Shown here in pieces: positions 22,555 through 35,312 of a stretch of DNA of 64,000 nt; position 1 is the first letter of the stretch, and every line of letters starts with the position of its first letter. Location of the stretch: positions 227,020,476 to 227,084,475 of the forward strand of contig OY821517.1 of NCBI GenBank assembly GCA_963682025.1, in the 5' to 3' direction. The notes beneath the pieces were generated by a model. The model ran no database searches, was not told the DNA's origin, and worked only from the letters and a program-made list of their open reading frames with translations. The position numbers were made by a program, and so were the translations under genes. The DNA is from Cordilura impudica. Lineage: Eukaryota > Arthropoda > Insecta > Diptera > Scathophagidae.

Positions 22555-22951
22555 CAGTCGGTATAGTCGACTATACGATACCCTGTAGCACGCGTTCAGA
22601 GACCCTATCTGTTAGATCCAACTATTTAGATATAGAAAATAAGCATAAACCAAATTTGGGTGGTATTATTAATATTTTGCCTTCGGATAAGAAAAATTAC
22701 ATACCGGATGCTATATTTATATTGGGACTAAGTCAAAAAATGGACCGATTTTCACCAATTTCAATGGCGATAGAAGCTTATGTACAAAATTTCATCAATA
22801 TATATTCATATTTGCGTACGGACGGACGGACGGACAAACAGGTATACGGACGGACAGACATCGCTTAATCGACTCAGAAAGTAATTCTGAGTCGACCGGT
22901 ATAATAAAAGGGTCAAATATTACCCTAACCACACAATACTATAGGGTATAA
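22555..22951 (+). mobile_element. mini-me-like element between the Harbinger genes
   Basis: Starts with CAGTCGGTATAGTCGACT and ACGATACCCTG, contains GGACGGACGGAC (22818-22832) and GGACGGACAGAC (22848-22859), and ends ACTATAGGGTATAA. It is shorter and more diverged than the 8820 copy. Confidence 0.75.
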
Positions 22952-23866
22952 TCACAGAGTATTACCAGTGAGCATGTTCCATTTCATTTGCTCAAGGACT
23001 ACTTCCTGCAACTTCACTTCCAACCTCGACGCTGCATTTTTCTCCATACGGATATAGTGCTTTTCCGTCTCGATATCGTGCCGTCTCTCCTCTTCCAACT
23101 CTTTGGTCTTTAGCTCTACTATTTTCTCTATATTGTTTTGAATATTTTTCAAAACGCTGACCACTGCCGTTTGCTCCACTGTTTTATTTTCAGCAAGCTT
23201 TACGATGTTCGAGCTGATATTTTCCAAATTATAGTTTTCCTCAGGCAACAACCCCTCCAAATTTGGTACTCTTCGTTTATTTATTCGATTAGGTGTTTCG
23301 TTATTCCGTTTCCGTTTTTTTGAAGTTGTTGCCTGAGGAGAACTATAATTTGAAGAAGCATATGACGATGGTGAAGTTGGAGAAGATATAGGTTGTGTTG
23401 GCGGTATAACGGTCTGCTTGCACGTTCCTCTCTTTTGGCAGAAAGCCTTTGTGCCATCAAGACCATCTACTGTGGTATAGAACCCGCATATAATAGCAAT
23501 CTCTTCATCTATATCACTCAATGTGATTGTATTGCAGTTGCCTCCACCTGTCTTCTTAAATTCTTTTCTATTGTGGCCAAGTTTCCGTTTAACATTACTT
23601 TTCCAATCAAGCCATGTCTAAAAATTAAAGCAAGTTAACAAAAATACAAAAATGTGATGTTTTATTTATAAACTTACTTTTTTCCAATTCGCTGTTTCTT
23701 TAATAGGAGCTCCAGCAAGGTTTAGTTCATCTTTCAGCTTGCTCCAAAGCTCATTTTGAGCAACTTTGTCTCCTTTGACAAAGCCTCGGGCAATGTCAGT
23801 GTGCTCCTTCATGAACGCTAGTAAAATTTTTTGTTGTTTAGCGTTCTTCTGTTTTCTCCTAACTAA
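22952..23866 (-). CDS. Harbinger-associated Myb/SANT-like DNA-binding protein
   Basis: Second protein of Harbinger transposons, which carries the transposase to the element ends. On minus, a first exon (23866-23678) encodes ILLAFMKEHTDIARGF and LWSKLKDELNLAGAP, a trihelical Myb/SANT-like domain of the zeste type. A 60-nt intron (23677-23618, GTAAGT donor, TTTTTAG acceptor) joins cleanly to WLDWKSNVKRKLGHNRKEFKK. The rest (23617-22952) is a Ser/Pro/Thr-rich linker, a basic KKRKRN patch and a long charged coiled-coil (LKTKELEEERRHDIETEKH). An upstream exon before 23866 is likely (acceptor TTTTAG at about 23862-23867), but I could not fix its start. No stop breaks the visible part. Confidence 0.75.
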
Positions 23867-26107
23867 AATTAAAATATTTTAAATATTAAAATATAGAAAC
23901 TTTGAAGGGAATTTTACTTACATTTTTATCCTTTGCACCTATTAATTTAAATAAAAAATTTTTAAATTTGTACACTTTTTGTTTGTTTGTTTTATTTGTA
24001 CTCTTTTTATTTATTTCATGGAAACATATGTTTGAGTTAAGAAACATATGTTTGAGTTAAGAACATATGTTATCTAGAAACCGAGGTACCATATGGTTCT
24101 TTATTCAGTTTCACAAAAAACTTTTAAGTATTTTGTGCATGTTTTTTCTTAAGTTTATGGAAAAAGTATAAAGAAAAATATTTTCTTTTAAAATAACAAC
24201 TTATTTGTTCATTTAATTGTTTTTGTTCTTCAATTTCATTCAATTAAAAATGACCCTTCTATTTTTAAAAAGTTAGGCATCACCAAAAAAAATTTCGATA
24301 TTCAAATAAATTGGATTTGACTGGCATCACTACTGTTTCGAACATATGCAAAAAAATAAAAATTTGTGATTTGATGAAAAAATTTTTTTTAATTCATTTA
24401 TTTGCAATAATTAGTGCATAAAGAATCTATGTTATAATTGAAAAAATTATAATGGAAAATAGATTGTGTAAATAAAAAGTTTTTATTATAGTTATAGAAC
24501 AACATCAGTTTTTTTTTAAATCAACGCAAAATTTAGACGTTTTTTAAAATCGTTTATTTTTCATAAAATTAATGTCTAATTTTTTAAAATAATGACAAGG
24601 TTCAATAAAAAACATGTTAGAGTTTAAATATCAATTAGTTTTTTTTATCTCTTAAGACCTGCTTAGTAGAAAAAAAGGGCATTTGTTTTGATTTCACAAA
24701 GCCTTTTTTATGTGAATTAAAACGAGAAAAAATATTCTTATTGAAGTTAGAGAACAGCAAAAAACTCGTAGATTTAAGAATTTTTTCATTTACGTGTTTT
24801 TTTTTGTGATAGTGGTTTCAAGAACAGGGGTGAATGTCCACATTAACATTAACTAGAAGAAATTCTACAAATATGGAAAGGAAAACAAGCCCTTAAATGT
24901 AGTGTAGCATATAACCCCAAAAACATGAAATGTTCTTTTTGTGATATTATCAGGTTCTAGCATGCATTTTTTCCGGCTCTGGCTCGTCGGCAATCGGGCG
25001 AGGGTTTTTGAACCTGATTTAGATCTTGCGAAAAACAACTACATAGCATTATATTTTACTTGCATGCACACAAATAATTCAAGCAAGAACATATTAAAGG
25101 TAGGCAAAAGAAAATTAATATGAAGATAATATAAAAACTGCAATTAATTGTGGATTGGAATGCATCTACCGTTTGCGTTGCTAAAAGATGATATAAGCAA
25201 GATGATGCCCTGCCCAACCTTGATCATTGTACTAAAACCTATGATAAATAATGTTCGATGATCCCTAACCATACTAATCTACTACACAAACTTTGTCACT
25301 GAAATTAAAACAATATTAGAATTAGCAATTCATCTTAAATATTTATTTACATTCATATTATATTTCCATATAAAATTTAAGGAAGAACTTCAGCTTAAAG
25401 TTGATAAAATTTAAAAAAGCAATTTTGAAAATTACTCAAGAAATTCATTTAATCCAAAGTTTTTATTTTTTTTTTTTTAAGTATAAACATTAAAAATATA
25501 TAGTATATACAAATTGTATTATTCAGGGACACTCTAACAAAATAAACAAGTGTGAACAATGTAAAAATGAAACATAAAAAGTTCATTCACTCTTTAGACA
25601 AAAAAAATTATAATAGGGAATGAAACGATAAGCAAAAGAAAAAAAGAGTTGCCGAATCTCTAGGTAATTAAAATTTATGGGACAAAATATAAGTGGTGGG
25701 AATTATGAAATTAATAATCTGAATTATTGTTACCTTTTATGTGGTTTATACAAATTTTACCTTCACTTTATTAAATTGATGTTATTCCTTATTAGGTGTG
25801 TTGTATATTTTTCTTTTTTTTTTTGGTGTAGATAACTTCTTGTTTAATAAATTTTTTTTTAAATCTTTCTTCTAAATTTCGTCTTAATTAATTTTCATTT
25901 TATTTTTTTTTTTGTTAACAATAACTCCAATAGTTAAACTTCTTTTTTTTTGTATAATTATTTCCTTTTGTTTAATTTAATTATTTATTTCTACTATTGG
26001 TTCTTCATTTCTCACACAAAACAACTTTTATAACAATATGTATATTTACTTTTAGCACTCTTCACAATTGGTTTTATTTTTAATAATTATATTACTTTTA
26101 ACTGTTT

Positions 26108-26697
26108 TGTAATGTATGCATGTTTATAGAGTGTGATTTAATGTAAACATTGACAACATGCTTAAGACAATGCTTTGTTTTGCGGTTGAGTTTCTTTCCA
26201 CTTTTTCTATTCTAGTAAACATAATTATTACACATATAGTTTGTGGGGTAAACAATTGACTAAATAAATAATTGACTATTGACTAACGCAATTGATACTA
26301 CTGACCCATTAATGTTTGTTTTTAATTTTGTTTTGAGTAAATGTAATTGCTACACATGCAGTTTCTATTTGGATAATATTTGAATAATTTGAAGTAAATT
26401 ATGAAACTCCATAAATGGAAACTGACGTAGAGAGAAACTCCGCCCTACTACAAAATGCATTGGATACATTTAATATTATCGAGCGTATTTTAGAAAATCG
26501 CTCTTAGAATTATAAGATATTGAGTGTACTTTAGAAAGTCACTCATAGAGTAGAAGTCTAGAACTTTTCATAGGGTATTTATAAGCAAGATTTTTAGAAA
26601 ATAAAATTAATTCTGGTTTTGTGATCAGAACAACAACTAGCTTAAATTTGCTGGACTTTTCTTTAAAATTTTAAAATAGAAGAATAAAATCACTATA
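26108..26697 (+). repeat. 5' LTR of Gypsy A
   Basis: Starts TGTAATGTATGCATG, ends AATCACTATA just before the PBS. The 3' copy is at 31817-32391. The two differ by several substitutions and by indels around 26255-26285, so the insertion is older than that of Gypsy B. Confidence 0.85.
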
Positions 26698-26880
26698 TGG
26701 CGATCCTGCCAAACTGTGCTTAGGTGCACTTGGCAAAAAAAAAAAAAAAGAATGAATAATAAAACCAATAGATCCTGCCAGACTGTGTTTAAATGCACTT
26801 GAAACAATAGTGATTAACTGCACTGATTGAAGAGTTTGACTCTGCAGCAACCTAACTGTGCTTAATTGCACTTAGAAAGA
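26698..26880 (+). promoter_or_regulatory. PBS (tRNA-Arg type) and two degenerate repeats of it
   Basis: TGGCGATCCTGCC matches the complement of the 3' end of tRNA-Arg(ACG) plus CCA, the primer used by 412/mdg1-type elements. The unit GATCCTGCCAAACTGTGCTT with GTGCACTT after it recurs in degraded form at about 26771 and 26848, so the PBS region is a three-fold tandem repeat. Only the first copy keeps the TGGC start. Confidence 0.75.
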
Positions 26881-27325
26881 ATAAATTAAAATAGTCCTGA
26901 CGTAGACCGGCTCAAGTTCCGTCAGCTGCGTTGCCAAGAGAAGAAAAGATGAAAATTGGACCCTAACCATTAACAATGAAGGATATTACTGCCGAATTGA
27001 AACAAGAGGATGCCACTGAATCTTTAATGAAAAACTCAATGATGCTGCCGATGTGGAAGGCGACATAAAGAAGCAGAAGAAACAAATAAAAAAATGTTTC
27101 TTTGTAAACGAAGTGCGTCTAATCCGCACTCGTAGGGCCAGTAAGCGATAACTCGCTCGTGGCAAAAATAGGGAAAACGCAAAAAAAAAAAAATCTAAGT
27201 GTGCTTTAATTTATAATTAGCACCTAAAATCTTATTCAAAATAATCCGTTAAAAAAAAAAAAAAATAAAAAAATTAATAAAATAATATTTTTTTTTTTTT
27301 ACGTAAAACAAAACACACTATAAAA

Positions 27326-27532
27326 ATGTGTAGTATACGAATGATTATAATCATCGTTATTTTAATAGTAGTCATACTAATGATAAAGAAAATAATAAAA
27401 AGTTGTATAGCAGACATAGCTAAAGAGGAAACCAATCATTTGGGAGAATTAGTTGCTGATGAAATAGAGAATTTAAATATTGTGGAAAGATTATTTTCAT
27501 TAAAAAATATTTTTAAGAAAAAGAAAAATTAA
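27326..27532 (+). CDS. Small membrane-anchored protein upstream of gag, Gypsy A
   Basis: 68 codons from ATG 27326. The N-terminal half is one hydrophobic segment (MIIIIVILIVVILMI), then a Cys and a charged helix-prone tail containing EIENLNIVERLFSLKNIF. The equivalent ORF in Gypsy B (38923-39183, 86 codons) has the same plan and shares an IENL.(I/L)(V/I)E(R/K)(L/F) motif near its end. Its location between PBS and gag and its survival in a decayed element suggest a real accessory gene of this lineage. Function unknown; a membrane-associated role is inferred from the hydrophobic segment only. Confidence 0.6.
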   Translation: MCSIRMIIIIVILIVVILMIKKIIKSCIADIAKEETNHLGELVADEIENLNIVERLFSLKNIFKKKKN

Positions 27533-27546
27533 TAGAAAAAAGAATA

Positions 27547-27715
27547 GAAAATGTTATAAAATAAAACAAATTTTTTTATATGAAAACAAAAAAAAAATAA
27601 TTTACATAAATTATAGAATTATAGAATATCACTGGAAAATGTTATAAAATAAAACAAATTTTTTTTATATGAGAACAAAAAAAAATAATTTACATAAATT
27701 ATAGAATTACATAGA
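27547..27715 (+). repeat. Tandem duplication of about 90 bp
   Basis: AAAATGTTATAAAATAAAAC to ATTATAGAATTA appears twice in a row (27547-27635 and 27638-27715) with small A/T-run differences. It lies between the small ORF and gag and is non-coding. Confidence 0.75.
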
Positions 27716-27736
27716 TTTAATACAATAACTTCGTAT

Positions 27737-28965
27737 GGATGCCTTGGAAATTTAAAGACATTAATAGTCAATGCAAGGAAGAGCGCTTAGGACGTCCGTA
27801 CTAGGAAGATACGATTACAGCGAAAAAGCTAGAGCTAGAAAATATAGAAAAGGATTTTGTAGATAATCTATTAAAAACTGTATCAAAGGAAGAGAAAACT
27901 TTGCTAACACAAGAGTTTAAGAACTTACAGAAAGAGGCGTTGGATATACTAAACCTACATTTAGAAAAGAAAATTAACAAGGTAAAAAGACAAGGTATCA
28001 TAATGGAAACGATGGATATACATGAGCTAAATGGCATTAGCAAACTTGTGCCAGTATTTACAGGCAAAAAAGGAGAATTAGAGAATTTTATAACAAGATT
28101 AGAATTGGCAAATGGTACAATTACTGAAGCCAAACAAAATTGTTTTTTTTTTTAATACATATTTAAGACTTGCTTAGAAACAAAAGTACAGAATATGGTG
28201 AGACAGGAAACTGTTCCAACCAATATTTCAGAATTAATAAGGGCATTGAAAAAATCATATAAACCAGTTGGGATCACAAGTGTTGTCCTAAATAAAATAT
28301 CAAAATTGACTCAGAAGGGTGAATCAGTGAGACAATTTGCAGACCGGGTTCAGGAATTAGTTGCAGAACTCAATGAGATCCAGATTTCACAAATTGGGGA
28401 AAATGATAGGGCATCAATAGTCCGAACGAATAATTTAACAGCGTTCAATATATTCAAAAGCGGCTTGAGAGACCAACAGGTACTATCGATCATTAACGCT
28501 AGTAGAGTTTCGACTTTCACCCAGGCACTGGAAATCGCGGAAGAGTCTGAGGCTAATTTGAGACAGAACCAAGTATTCTATTCTACTGGTAATTTCACGA
28601 ACAGTCAACAGGGACGGACAAAATGCGGAAAATGTGGTCAAAACCATTTTAATGATAGATGTCCTGCTGATGGTGTGAAATGCAATAAATGTGGCAAATT
28701 GGGTCACTTTGCGAGAATATGCCGATCTAACTTGATGAACAATAATAACAATAATAACAATGCGAATAGAAACAACAACAGTAATAGGAATAACTATAAC
28801 AATAATAATGGAAATAGAGGCAACAACAGTTCCAATAGATATCGTAATAATAATAATAGAAATTCTTATAATGGTAACAGAAGATACAATATAAATCAGA
28901 TAGGTGACCAGAGAAATTCCCTAGGGCGGGAGACTACTCGACAAGTATCTCCGAGAACCAAATAA
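27737..28965 (+). pseudogene. Gypsy A gag, frameshifted
   Basis: Structural capsid/nucleocapsid polyprotein. A first part (about 27800-28150) aligns with Gypsy B gag (LTQEFKNLQKEALDIL). It breaks at a long T run (28142-28153) and again near 28165. The rest is open (28195-28965): VRQETVPTNISELI capsid helices, two CCHC-like knuckles (CGKCGQNHFNDRC and CNKCGKLGHFARIC at 28624-28720), then an Asn-rich tail. Stop codons near 27770-27800 also break the N-terminus. The slippery heptamer found in Gypsy B is degraded here to GAGAAAT (about 28911). Confidence 0.85.
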
Positions 28966-29015
28966 ATAACGAGAAAATATAAAGTATATCATCAAATCTT
29001 AGAAATTACATTAAG

Positions 29016-31378
29016 TTGAATGTGCTGAACACCGAACGCATTCTTACTTTTTTAATAGACACAGGTGCAGATATATCACTGTGCAAGGAAAATTTATTAG
29101 ACCAATATGATATAAATTTTGATGATTTATGTAATTTAAGTGGGATATCAGAGGGACAGGTGAGGTCCTTTGGTTCAACTGTTATGGGGATAGAAATAAA
29201 TGACAATATTATTAGACATAAAGTGCAATTACTTAGGGATAATTTTCCCATAAACACGGATGGGATTTTGGGTAGAGATTTTCTATCAAAATTAAGGTGC
29301 AAAATTGACTACGATAGATATATATTAACATTTGAGTTAAATGGCGAGAACATTATAATTCCAATCAATGATAACACATTTAACGTCAATTATATAGAGA
29401 TACCACCAAGGAGTGAAATGATAATACCTTTTCCGATAAAATTAAATGAGGATAGCTTGATTTTGAATAGAGAGATTATGGAAGGTGTGTATTTAGCTAA
29501 CATTTTAGTGCCAAATGAAGGTAATCAACATATAAAACTACTGAACGTGACGGATAAAACCACTATAGTAGAAAATCTTAGAATACAAACAACACCATTG
29601 AAAAACTATGAAATTTTTTCATCCAGGATATATAAAGGAAAGAATGAAAATGCTTCAGCAAGATTTGCAAGGCTACTTGAGGATTTAAAATTAAGCAATA
29701 TGGATGATGGGGAAACACAAGAACTAAAAGATATTTTGAGAAGATATCAGTCCGTATTCCATCTAGGGGGTGAGGATTTGACGACCAATAATTTCTATGA
29801 GCAGACGATAGATTTACACGATGGTAAACCAGTGTATATAAAGAATTACCGTTTACCACATGCACAAACTGCAGAAATAAATTCTCAGGTGCAAGATTTG
29901 TTAAAAAAGGGTATAATAGAACCATCCATTAGTCCATACAATGCTCCATTGTTATTAGTTCCAAAAAGGGACAGACTGATTTGAAGAAATGGAGACTGGT
30001 AGTTGATTTTAGTAAATTAAATGACAAGATTATGAACGATAAATTTCCTTTGACGAGATTAGACGATGTTTTGGACAAACTTGGCAGAGCCAAATATTTC
30101 TCAACTTTGGATATGACGAGTTCGTTCCACCAAATAGAACTTGATCGACAATCACGTCCATATACTGCATTCTCAACACCTGACGGTCATTATCAATATA
30201 CAAGACTACCTTTTGGTTTGAAAATATCATCAAACAGCTTTCAACGTATGTTGGCGATAGCTTTGTCTGGCCTAGAATCCGAAGCTTTTCTATATGTTGA
30301 TGACATAATCGTTTTCGGATGTAGTTTAAAATATCATAACGCGAATTTAACAAAGGTTCTGGACAGGTTGACAAGGTATAATTTGAAACTTAATGCGAGT
30401 AAATGTTGTTTTTTAAGGCCAATACACCATGCGGAGGACATTTTGGGGTAAGGAAGACACTACTCCGATTGAAACAAAAATATATTTGGAAGAATATGAA
30501 CAAAATGGTTAAGGAATTTATAGGAACGTGTGATCTTTGCCAGAGAAATAAGCAAATAAAACACACTAAAGAACCATTGAATAAGACTGACACACCAAGT
30601 AAAAGTTTTGAGACAATTGTAATAGATACAGTGGGTCCATTAAGACCATCGGAAGGTTATAGGTACATACTTACGATGCAATGCGAGCTCACCAAATATT
30701 TAATAGCTTGTCCATTAGAGACAAAGGAAGCTAAATCAATAGCGAAAGCGCTAGTTGAAAACGTAATATTAAAACTTAAAACATGGAACATTTAAAACAT
30801 TAAAATCAGATAATGGTACCGAATTTACGAACAAACTATTAAAGGGAATATGTGAATTGTTGAAAGTGGAGCAAATATTCTCCACACCTTATCATCATGA
30901 AACTCTAGGGACAGTTGAGAGAAATCATAGGGTATTAAATGAATATTTCTTATCCTTCGTTGAAGATGATAATTGATATGCTTGGATTCCATATTATTCA
31001 CCATTTGAATTGATTTTTGGTAAATTACCCAGTTTACCTGGAGATGATATAATTCAAGACAACAATAAAGTATATGATTTTGAGAATTACCTTAACGAGT
31101 TAAAAACTAGACTAAAATATTCATTACAAAATGCAAAAAGAATGACAGTAGGAGTAAAGTTAAAAAGAAAATTAGATTCATATAAAAATTTTAATTATTA
31201 GAATTAAAAATAGGAGATTTAGTTTTAGTCAAAATAACAAATAGAAAAAAGAATGAGTGACCATACCAAGGACCGTACGAGGTCATTAGTATTGAAGATT
31301 TGAATGTGACCATTAAAATTAACAATAAAACAAAAATTGTACATAAGAATTTACTAAAGAAATATAATAAGAAATTGT
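29016..31378 (+). pseudogene. Gypsy A pol, frameshifted and deleted
   Basis: Protease with LIDTGADISLC (about 29055), then RT: IIEPSISPYNAPLLLVPK, a frameshift near 29970, KYFSTLDMTSSFHQIELD and the catalytic FLYVDDIIVFG (about 30290). At about 30425 the reading jumps from RT (NASKCCFLRP) straight into the integrase zinc-binding region (GGHFGVRKTLLRLKQ...CDLCQRNK), so about 1.2 kb including RNase H is gone. Integrase follows in pieces: IDTVGPL (30629), SDNGTEF (30810) and GTVERNHRVLNEY (30915), with a stop at 30974 and a gap before SPFELIFGKLPS. It ends with IVHKNLLKKYN. It is non-functional. Confidence 0.9.
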
Positions 31379-31816
31379 AAATAAAACACCAAATTTTTTT
31401 TATATATGTAAACACATTTTTTTTAACAAGTATAACATAAACAAAAGAGAAAATCGAAATCTAATTATGTCATTAAAATTAATAATCAGACAAATCCATT
31501 CATAGCAAGATATAAAAAAAAAAAAAAATATATACAAAAAAAAAATGCATACATATAATTATATCATAAAATAAATGTACTATAAATACGTCACAATATT
31601 TTTTTCTCACACCTAAAATACTATAAGTGAAAAATCAAATTACAAAGTAAACGAATTTTATTTTTATTTTTAGAATAATTATACAAATGTATCACATTAC
31701 AAATGAACATTGAATGTTTTTGCTACCAATATAAGAATGCACTTCACACTACAACGTACTTGAAAATCATACAAGTGTACTAATGAACAATTATATGATT
31801 TTCTTAAGGGTAGGGG

Positions 31817-32391
31817 TGTAATGTATGCATGTTATAGCGTGTGATTTAATGTAAACATTGACAACATGCTTAAGACAATGCTTTGTTTTGCGGTTGAGTT
31901 TCTTTCCACTTTTTCTATTCTAGTAAACATAATTATTACACATATAGTTTGTGGGGTAAACAACCAGTACTACTGACTAATGCAATTGATACTACTGACC
32001 CATTAATGTTTATTTTTAATTTTGTTTTGAGTAAATGTAATTTCTACACATGCAGTTTCTATTTGGACAATATTTGAATAATTTGAAGTAAATTATGAAA
32101 CTCCATAAATGGAAACTGACATAGAGAGAAACTCCGCCCTACTACAAAATGCATTGGATACATTTAATATTATCGAGCGTATTTTAGAAAATCGCTCTTA
32201 GAATTATAAGACATTGAGTGTACTTTAGGAAGTCACTCATAGATTAGAAGTCTAGAACTTCTCATAGGGTATTTATAAGCAAGATTTTTAGAAAATAAAA
32301 TTAATTCTGGTTTTGTGATCAGAACAACAACTAGCTTAAATTTGCTGGACTTTTCTTTAAAATTTTCAAATAGAAGAATAAAATCACTATA
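31817..32391 (+). repeat. 3' LTR of Gypsy A with preceding PPT
   Basis: AAGGGTAGGGG (31806-31816) is the polypurine tract directly before TGTAATGTATGC. The LTR ends AATCACTATA and is followed by CTTTATTTT of the Gypsy C LTR. Confidence 0.85.
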
Positions 32392-33869
32392 CTTTATTTT
32401 TTTTACAACTTTTTCTTTGTAAAAATAATCTTTGTAACACAAATTGATTTGTCAATAATATGTATATAATTATAACAACACGTTTAAAATTCTGTTTTTC
32501 TAGAACATTATAATTTGTGAAGGAGACTAATAGTATAGGTAAAAGAAAAAAGAAGCAGCTTTTGACTACTCTCGATGAATGGCCATTCAGCAACGTGGTC
32601 GCTATAAGTTGGAGAGAGATAGTTATAAAAGCTGCCCTTGGTGTGAAGGTGTAAGGCATCAATTTTTTCTTAGCAGCACAACTATTTTGTCAAAATGTAT
32701 CTAGAAATTTGGCAACTTAGTTTATAAACATATCCTTTCTTTAATCACTGGTTGACGAATATTTTTAACTTTAATGTAAATGTAGAACTTTATACTAACT
32801 TTAGATATTTTTTTTCTTTTTTTTTTTTTTATAAATTTTGACTATTTAAACTATATTTTTTTTTCACTATATCTCATTTTTAATCAGTCGACACTGACAC
32901 GATTTTGATGTTACTAAAAGCCATTTTCCTTATTTTAATTATAGAGCACAATAGTTGCAAATTAAGGTTTTTTGGAACACATTTTTTCCTCGACTAAATA
33001 TTCCAAAACCCTTTTTCCCTTGTTTACCACTTAAAGAAACTGGTCCCTGTGAAGCCCAGGGCTCAAGATCAACAATTCTTTATCCAATTTTTGCTAGGAG
33101 GTTTCCAAAATGGTTTTAATTCAAAATTTGGTGCCAAATCTATATTAAAGAGATGTTTTTTTCTTTTTTTTATTTTAAACTAGGGTGAGAAATTCAAACT
33201 ATTATATTTACCCGAATGGATGTGGCACACAAATGTCACTAATAAGGAAATTTCCGTAGGTGCAATAGTAATTAGCTGACGATTGGTTCAGTTGAAATGC
33301 GATCAATCAGAATTGTAAAATTTTATTCTTTGCAAGTACTTATATATACGTCTTTTTTTAGAAATTAAATCTGAAATTTAACGAAACAAAAATTGTGGTT
33401 TGATCGAGTTATCAAATATTTGATTTTATTTGAAGAGTATTTACCTTTCAGACTGTACAAATTACATTTAATAAAATTTTATTACTGTAAATGTAGTGTT
33501 CTTTATAGTATTTTATTCAAATGGAATATTTTCCAGAAAAAAATTAATTTGACTTTGTCACTGGCACGAGGAAAGAAAATGAGGTGATCGCTACTTAATT
33601 GGACTTATATACGTTCAGCAATTGCATTAGTCAAATTGCTTAATAATTTTGGTGCGTGATTAACACATACATTGACTAATTTTCGTACAAATGTTAACTT
33701 TTTTGCGCAAATGGTGAAATTAGTGAAAACACATATGAATAGGGTCTACAGATAAACATCTGCATCGAATGGTGTAAAAACGCTATCCTAATAATCAACT
33801 TCAACCCCTATTAAATAAAAAGATTTTAGGATTCACAAAAAAAGATTGATTGATGCCAGCACTCCTACA

Positions 33870-33881
33870 CAACCCCCCAAT
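33870..33881 (-). promoter_or_regulatory. Polypurine tract of Gypsy C
   Basis: On minus, ATTGGGGGGTTG immediately precedes the TGTAGGAGTGC start of the 3' LTR. A G6 core next to the LTR is the expected plus-strand priming site. Confidence 0.7.
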
Positions 33882-33935
33882 CAAGATCAGGTTTTGGGAT
33901 TTTAATGCACGAAATCTGATCCAGCTGGCAGAAAC

Positions 33936-35155
33936 TTAGCCTAGTTTGATATCTTCTGCGTGGAATTTGCCCATGTAATTTCCCTCCATATCCTCTAGTT
34001 CATAATTACAATTACTTATCCATTTTTTTACGCGGGCCTTAACAAAAGCCTTATCAAGTTTAGCATTGTAACCTTTTAATAAGTTTGATTGCTTAAACTT
34101 CCTTCGAAAAACTATCTGTCCTTCATTAAAGTTGGTTTCTCTTGACCTCAAATGATAAGTGCGTTCATTTCTCTGAAACTGCTTTTCCATTAACTGAACA
34201 GCTCTTTTTCTAACAATTTCCATTGAATCCCCTCTTGAAAAATTTACGGTCCTATCCTCCAAAATGCCTAATTTCCTCAGTAAAGCATATGTTTGCCCAT
34301 TTGTCACCATATTTTGTCCAAAATCTATATAGTATGGAGCTTCTCCTATGGACGAATGAATGCTTGAGCGTAACGCACAACCTATACTGCTTAAAACTTC
34401 ATCCCAGTTCTTTTGGTCGGGGTTAATGTAAGCTCTTATAGCTGCTATAACAGAACGATTTATACGCTCAGAGGCATTTGCCTGAGGTGAGTACACGGCT
34501 GTGGAAGCATGATAAATATTGTATTGTCCAAAAGCTTCTTAAACAACTTCGACCTAAATTGTACGCCGTTATCGGATACAATTAATTCCGATACACCGAA
34601 TATGTGGAACATATCCTTCTCTAAGTATTTACAAATAACGTCAGCGGTCATTTTCTTTGCTGGCTTTAAAAATGGATACTTGAGATACTTGATCGACGAC
34701 CACAAAAATGCCAATATGACCACTTCTTGATCTAGGATAGGGACCCAAGAAGTCAATATATAACTTTTGAAACAACTGTTTTGTCATTGTTGGTTGGCCC
34801 ATTGGTGGACGAAGTACAAAGTTGGGGTGTTGTATGCCTTTACACACATCACAGGCAGTTACATATTCTTTCACACTATTAACTAAACCTGGCAAAAGTA
34901 GTATCTCCGGATGCGATCGAGTGTTTTATTAATTCCAAAATGAGCGGATAGTCTATTATCATGTGCCTTAACCAATACCTCAGAAATTAATTGCTGCGGA
35001 ATCCATAATTTTCCACAAAGGTCGTCATGTAGCTGTTCTCCGGTGGCATGTTCTGTTCTTCTATAAACATAACCGTCTAAAACGTTCATATCGGGGAATT
35101 TAGTCTTGTTTTTCTGTTTTGAAAAATGGTGATTTAAGGTCAAAAGAAACCCCAA
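33936..35155 (-). pseudogene. Gypsy C integrase
   Basis: On minus: zinc-binding region with AHDNRLSAHFGINKTLDRI and ACDVCKG, then the catalytic core with YIDFLGPYPRS, LIVSDNGVQF and YSPQANASERINR, and a C-terminal part ending FHAEDIKLG at 33939. At least three frameshifts split it (near 34890, 34720 and 34490). The blocks follow the Ulysses/Osvaldo pattern and differ clearly from Gypsy A and B integrases, which have VERNHR in place of SERINR. Confidence 0.85.
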
Positions 35156-35312
35156 TCTTTTCAGACAAACTATTTGCTACTAAATTGGGAACACCTTCAT
35201 TTAGACAACGGACTGGCTCATTTGGAGCGATACGAGAAAGTGCATCTGGAACGATATTTTGAATCCCCTTTCGATGCTGTATTTAGAAGACATACCCCTG
35301 AAGCTTAAGTGC

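Larger units (their letters stand above)
21032..24830. mobile_element. PIF/Harbinger DNA transposon
   Basis: Inverted termini CCCTGTTCTTGAAAC (from 21033) and GTTTCAAGAACAGGG (to about 24829) bracket two convergent genes: a DDE transposase on + and a Myb/SANT-type DNA-binding protein on -. This is the normal Harbinger layout. A 3-bp target duplication is not clear. A mini-me has inserted between the genes. Frameshift damage in the transposase suggests the copy is dead. Confidence 0.8.
26108..32391 (+). mobile_element. Gypsy A, decayed 412/mdg1-like retrotransposon
   Basis: LTRs 26108-26697 and 31817-32391, tRNA-Arg-type PBS at 26698, a small membrane ORF, gag and pol on +. It shares gene order and many protein blocks with Gypsy B (37.7-46.4 kb) but carries frameshifts, a roughly 1.2-kb deletion removing the end of RT and all of RNase H, and a small deletion in integrase. 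No clear target duplication is seen. Confidence 0.85.
24903..33869 (-). repeat. 3' LTR of Gypsy C, split by Gypsy A
   Basis: The parts 24903-26107 and 32392-33869 together align with 49422-52368 over their full length, with small indels and substitutions. The right edge is GCACTCCTACA (33859-33869). Gypsy A occupies the gap between AACTGTTT and CTTTATTTT; the other LTR has the uninterrupted sequence near 50840. Confidence 0.85.

Noticed and set aside
29578..30374. Minus-strand frames opposite Gypsy A pol
   Set aside because: Antisense shadows of a real, though broken, pol gene.
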